Source: Sipunculus nudus | Taxonomy: Eukaryota > Annelida > Sipuncula > Golfingiida > Sipunculidae | Direction of reading: 5' to 3' | Length of the DNA stretch: 64,000 bases | Assembly (NCBI GenBank): GCA_026874595.1 | Contig: CM049307.1 | Coordinates: 75,738,643 to 75,802,642 of the forward strand | In this document: piece by piece, positions 62,579 to 64,000 of the stretch | Layout: each line of letters opens with the position of its first letter | Numbering within the stretch: position 1 is the first letter of the stretch | Made by a program: the position numbers and the translations under genes | Notes under the pieces: model-generated | Seen by the model: only the letters and a program-made list of their open reading frames with translations | What the model was told of the DNA's origin: nothing | Database searches by the model: none

Positions 62579-64000
62579 TTTTAGCTCAGCTGACTGAAAG
62601 TCATCTGAGCTATAGCGATCACTCTTTGTCCGTCGTCCGTCTGTCTGTCCGTCTGTCTGTCTGTCTGTCTGTCCGTTAACCAGGCACAAATCGTAACCGC
62701 TAGAACTGGAATCTTCTTACTTGACATCCTAGGAGGTCCATGAAAAATCTCCTTGGAAACCAGAAATAAGGTCTCTGTTACCCATATCCTTCGAGCTATG
62801 GGGCCCCAAAGTACCCCCCAGAAAATGTCCAAAATTTCATACAAAAACTTCAATATCTCATTAACTACTTGACTGATGGTCATGATTTTTGGCATACATA
62901 TTGATCATGAGAGGTTCCATCAGTTCCTGAAGACTGGTGGCGCCACCTGTATTTTTCGATTTTTTACAAATTTTTTTCTCTATTTTTGAGACCTTTAAAA
63001 ATGTGAACATCTGTTAACAAGGCACAAATCGTAATGACTGGACTTAGAATCTTCATTCTCGACACACTGAGAGACCTATGAAAAGTCTCCATGGAAACCA
63101 GAAATTAGGTCTCTGTTACCCATATCCTTCCAGCTATGGGGCCCCAAACTACCCCCAAGAAAAGTAAAAAATTTCAAACAAAAACTTCAATATCTCATTA
63201 AATACTTGACTGATGGTCATGATTTTTGTCATACATATTGATCATGAGATGTTTCATCACTTCCTGCAGACTGGTGGCGCCACCTGTATCGTTCAATTTT
63301 TAAAAAAATTTTTTCTCTATTTTTGAGACCTTTTAAAATGTAAACATCTGTTAACAAGGCACAAATCGTAAAGACTGGACCTAGAATCTTCATTCTTGAC
63401 ACACTGAGAGACCTATGAAAAGTCTCCATGGAAACCAGAAATTAGGTCTCTGTTACCCATATTCTTCGAGCTATGGAGCCCCAAAGTCCCCCAAGAAAAG
63501 TAAAAAATTTCATACAAAAACTTCAATATCTCATTAACTACTTGACTGATGGTCATGATTTGTGGCATAACTATTGATCATGAGATGTGTCATCACTTCC
63601 TGTAGACTGGTGGTGCCACCTTTATTGTTCGATTTTTTACGATTTTTTCCTCTATTTTTGAGACCTTTAAGGATGCTGTCATCTGTTAGCATGGCACAAA
63701 TCGTAACGACTGGACCTAGAATCTTCATTCTTGACACACTGAGAGGTCCATGAAAAATATCCTTGGAAACCAGAAATCAGGTCTCTGTTAACCATATCCT
63801 TCGAGCTATGGGGCCCCAAAGTACCCCCCCCCCCCCCCCGAGTAGTCAAAAATTTCATACAAAAACTTCAATATCTCAATAACTACATCACTGATGGTCA
63901 TGATTTTTGGCATACATATTGATTATGAAAAGTTCCATCTGTTCCTGCAGACTTGTGGCGCCACCTGTATTGTTTGATTTTTTACGATTTTTTCCTCTAT
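62579..64000 (+). mobile_element. Helitron-like element, family D copy 3 (partial, runs off the window)
   Basis: Starts TTTAGCTCAGCTGACT and forms the same long terminal hairpin (62,583-62,611) as the family D copies at 10,882-10,910 and 14,537-14,565, here in plus orientation. Next comes a CTGT/CCGT-rich stretch, also present in the other copies as its inverse. The body is a tandem unit of about 337 bp (four copies starting near 62,674, 63,011, 63,350 and 63,684), each with a GGTGGCGCCACC-type palindrome. The 3' end is outside the window. It sits in an NPLOC4 intron. Confidence 0.62.

Overview
This is animal nuclear DNA: spliced genes with GT-AG introns, dense interspersed repeats, and two recognisable metazoan genes. 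The repeat content (short non-autonomous elements with internal tandem units, tRNA-type SINEs, long poly-C tracts) suggests a bivalve mollusc. That placement is inference, because no species marker was identified.

Three spliced genes can be traced. (1) About 2.1-8.5 kb, + strand: the 3' part of RARS2, mitochondrial arginyl-tRNA synthetase, seven exons with consistent phases down to stop codon and poly(A) signal. (2) 34.3-44.6 kb, - strand: a complete nine-exon gene for a 416-residue protein with two RPxSAK motifs and a C-terminal helical region; I do not recognise it. (3) 57.1-61.8 kb, + strand: the first four coding exons of NPLOC4 (NPL4), the ubiquitin-binding cofactor of p97/VCP; it runs off the right end of the window. 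A 12-codon candidate first exon at 44,959 may mark a divergent partner of gene 2.

The most unusual region is 17.3-33.6 kb. It is a long tandem array of tiny exon-like units. Four kinds recur: D/N-L-S-R-F-P-A-I-F-x-G (about 11 copies), hhhhDGLDE (about 11), TLIFLEGYDE (about 28) and WSQ..GSGKTTLVN (2). The last three look like Walker B and Walker A motifs of a NACHT/STAND-type NTPase. Each unit sits next to a GTAAGT-like splice donor. Copies of the DGLDE and GSGK units differ mostly at synonymous third positions, and nearly all Walker units carry an in-frame stop a few bases before the donor. A 1.2-kb solo LTR interrupts the array.

The rest is mainly mobile DNA. Eight elements or fragments in four families (A, B, C, D) have features of Helitron2/Helentron-like non-autonomous elements: a short 5' terminal sequence, its inverted copy near the 3' end, a 3' hairpin and, in A-C, a CTAG terminus, mostly inserted between T and T. 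There are also tRNA-type SINEs, hAT-like MITEs, broken Gypsy-like LTR retroelement fragments, a broken LINE reverse transcriptase, satellites and microsatellites. Two minisatellites are built from copies of a gene's own splice site.
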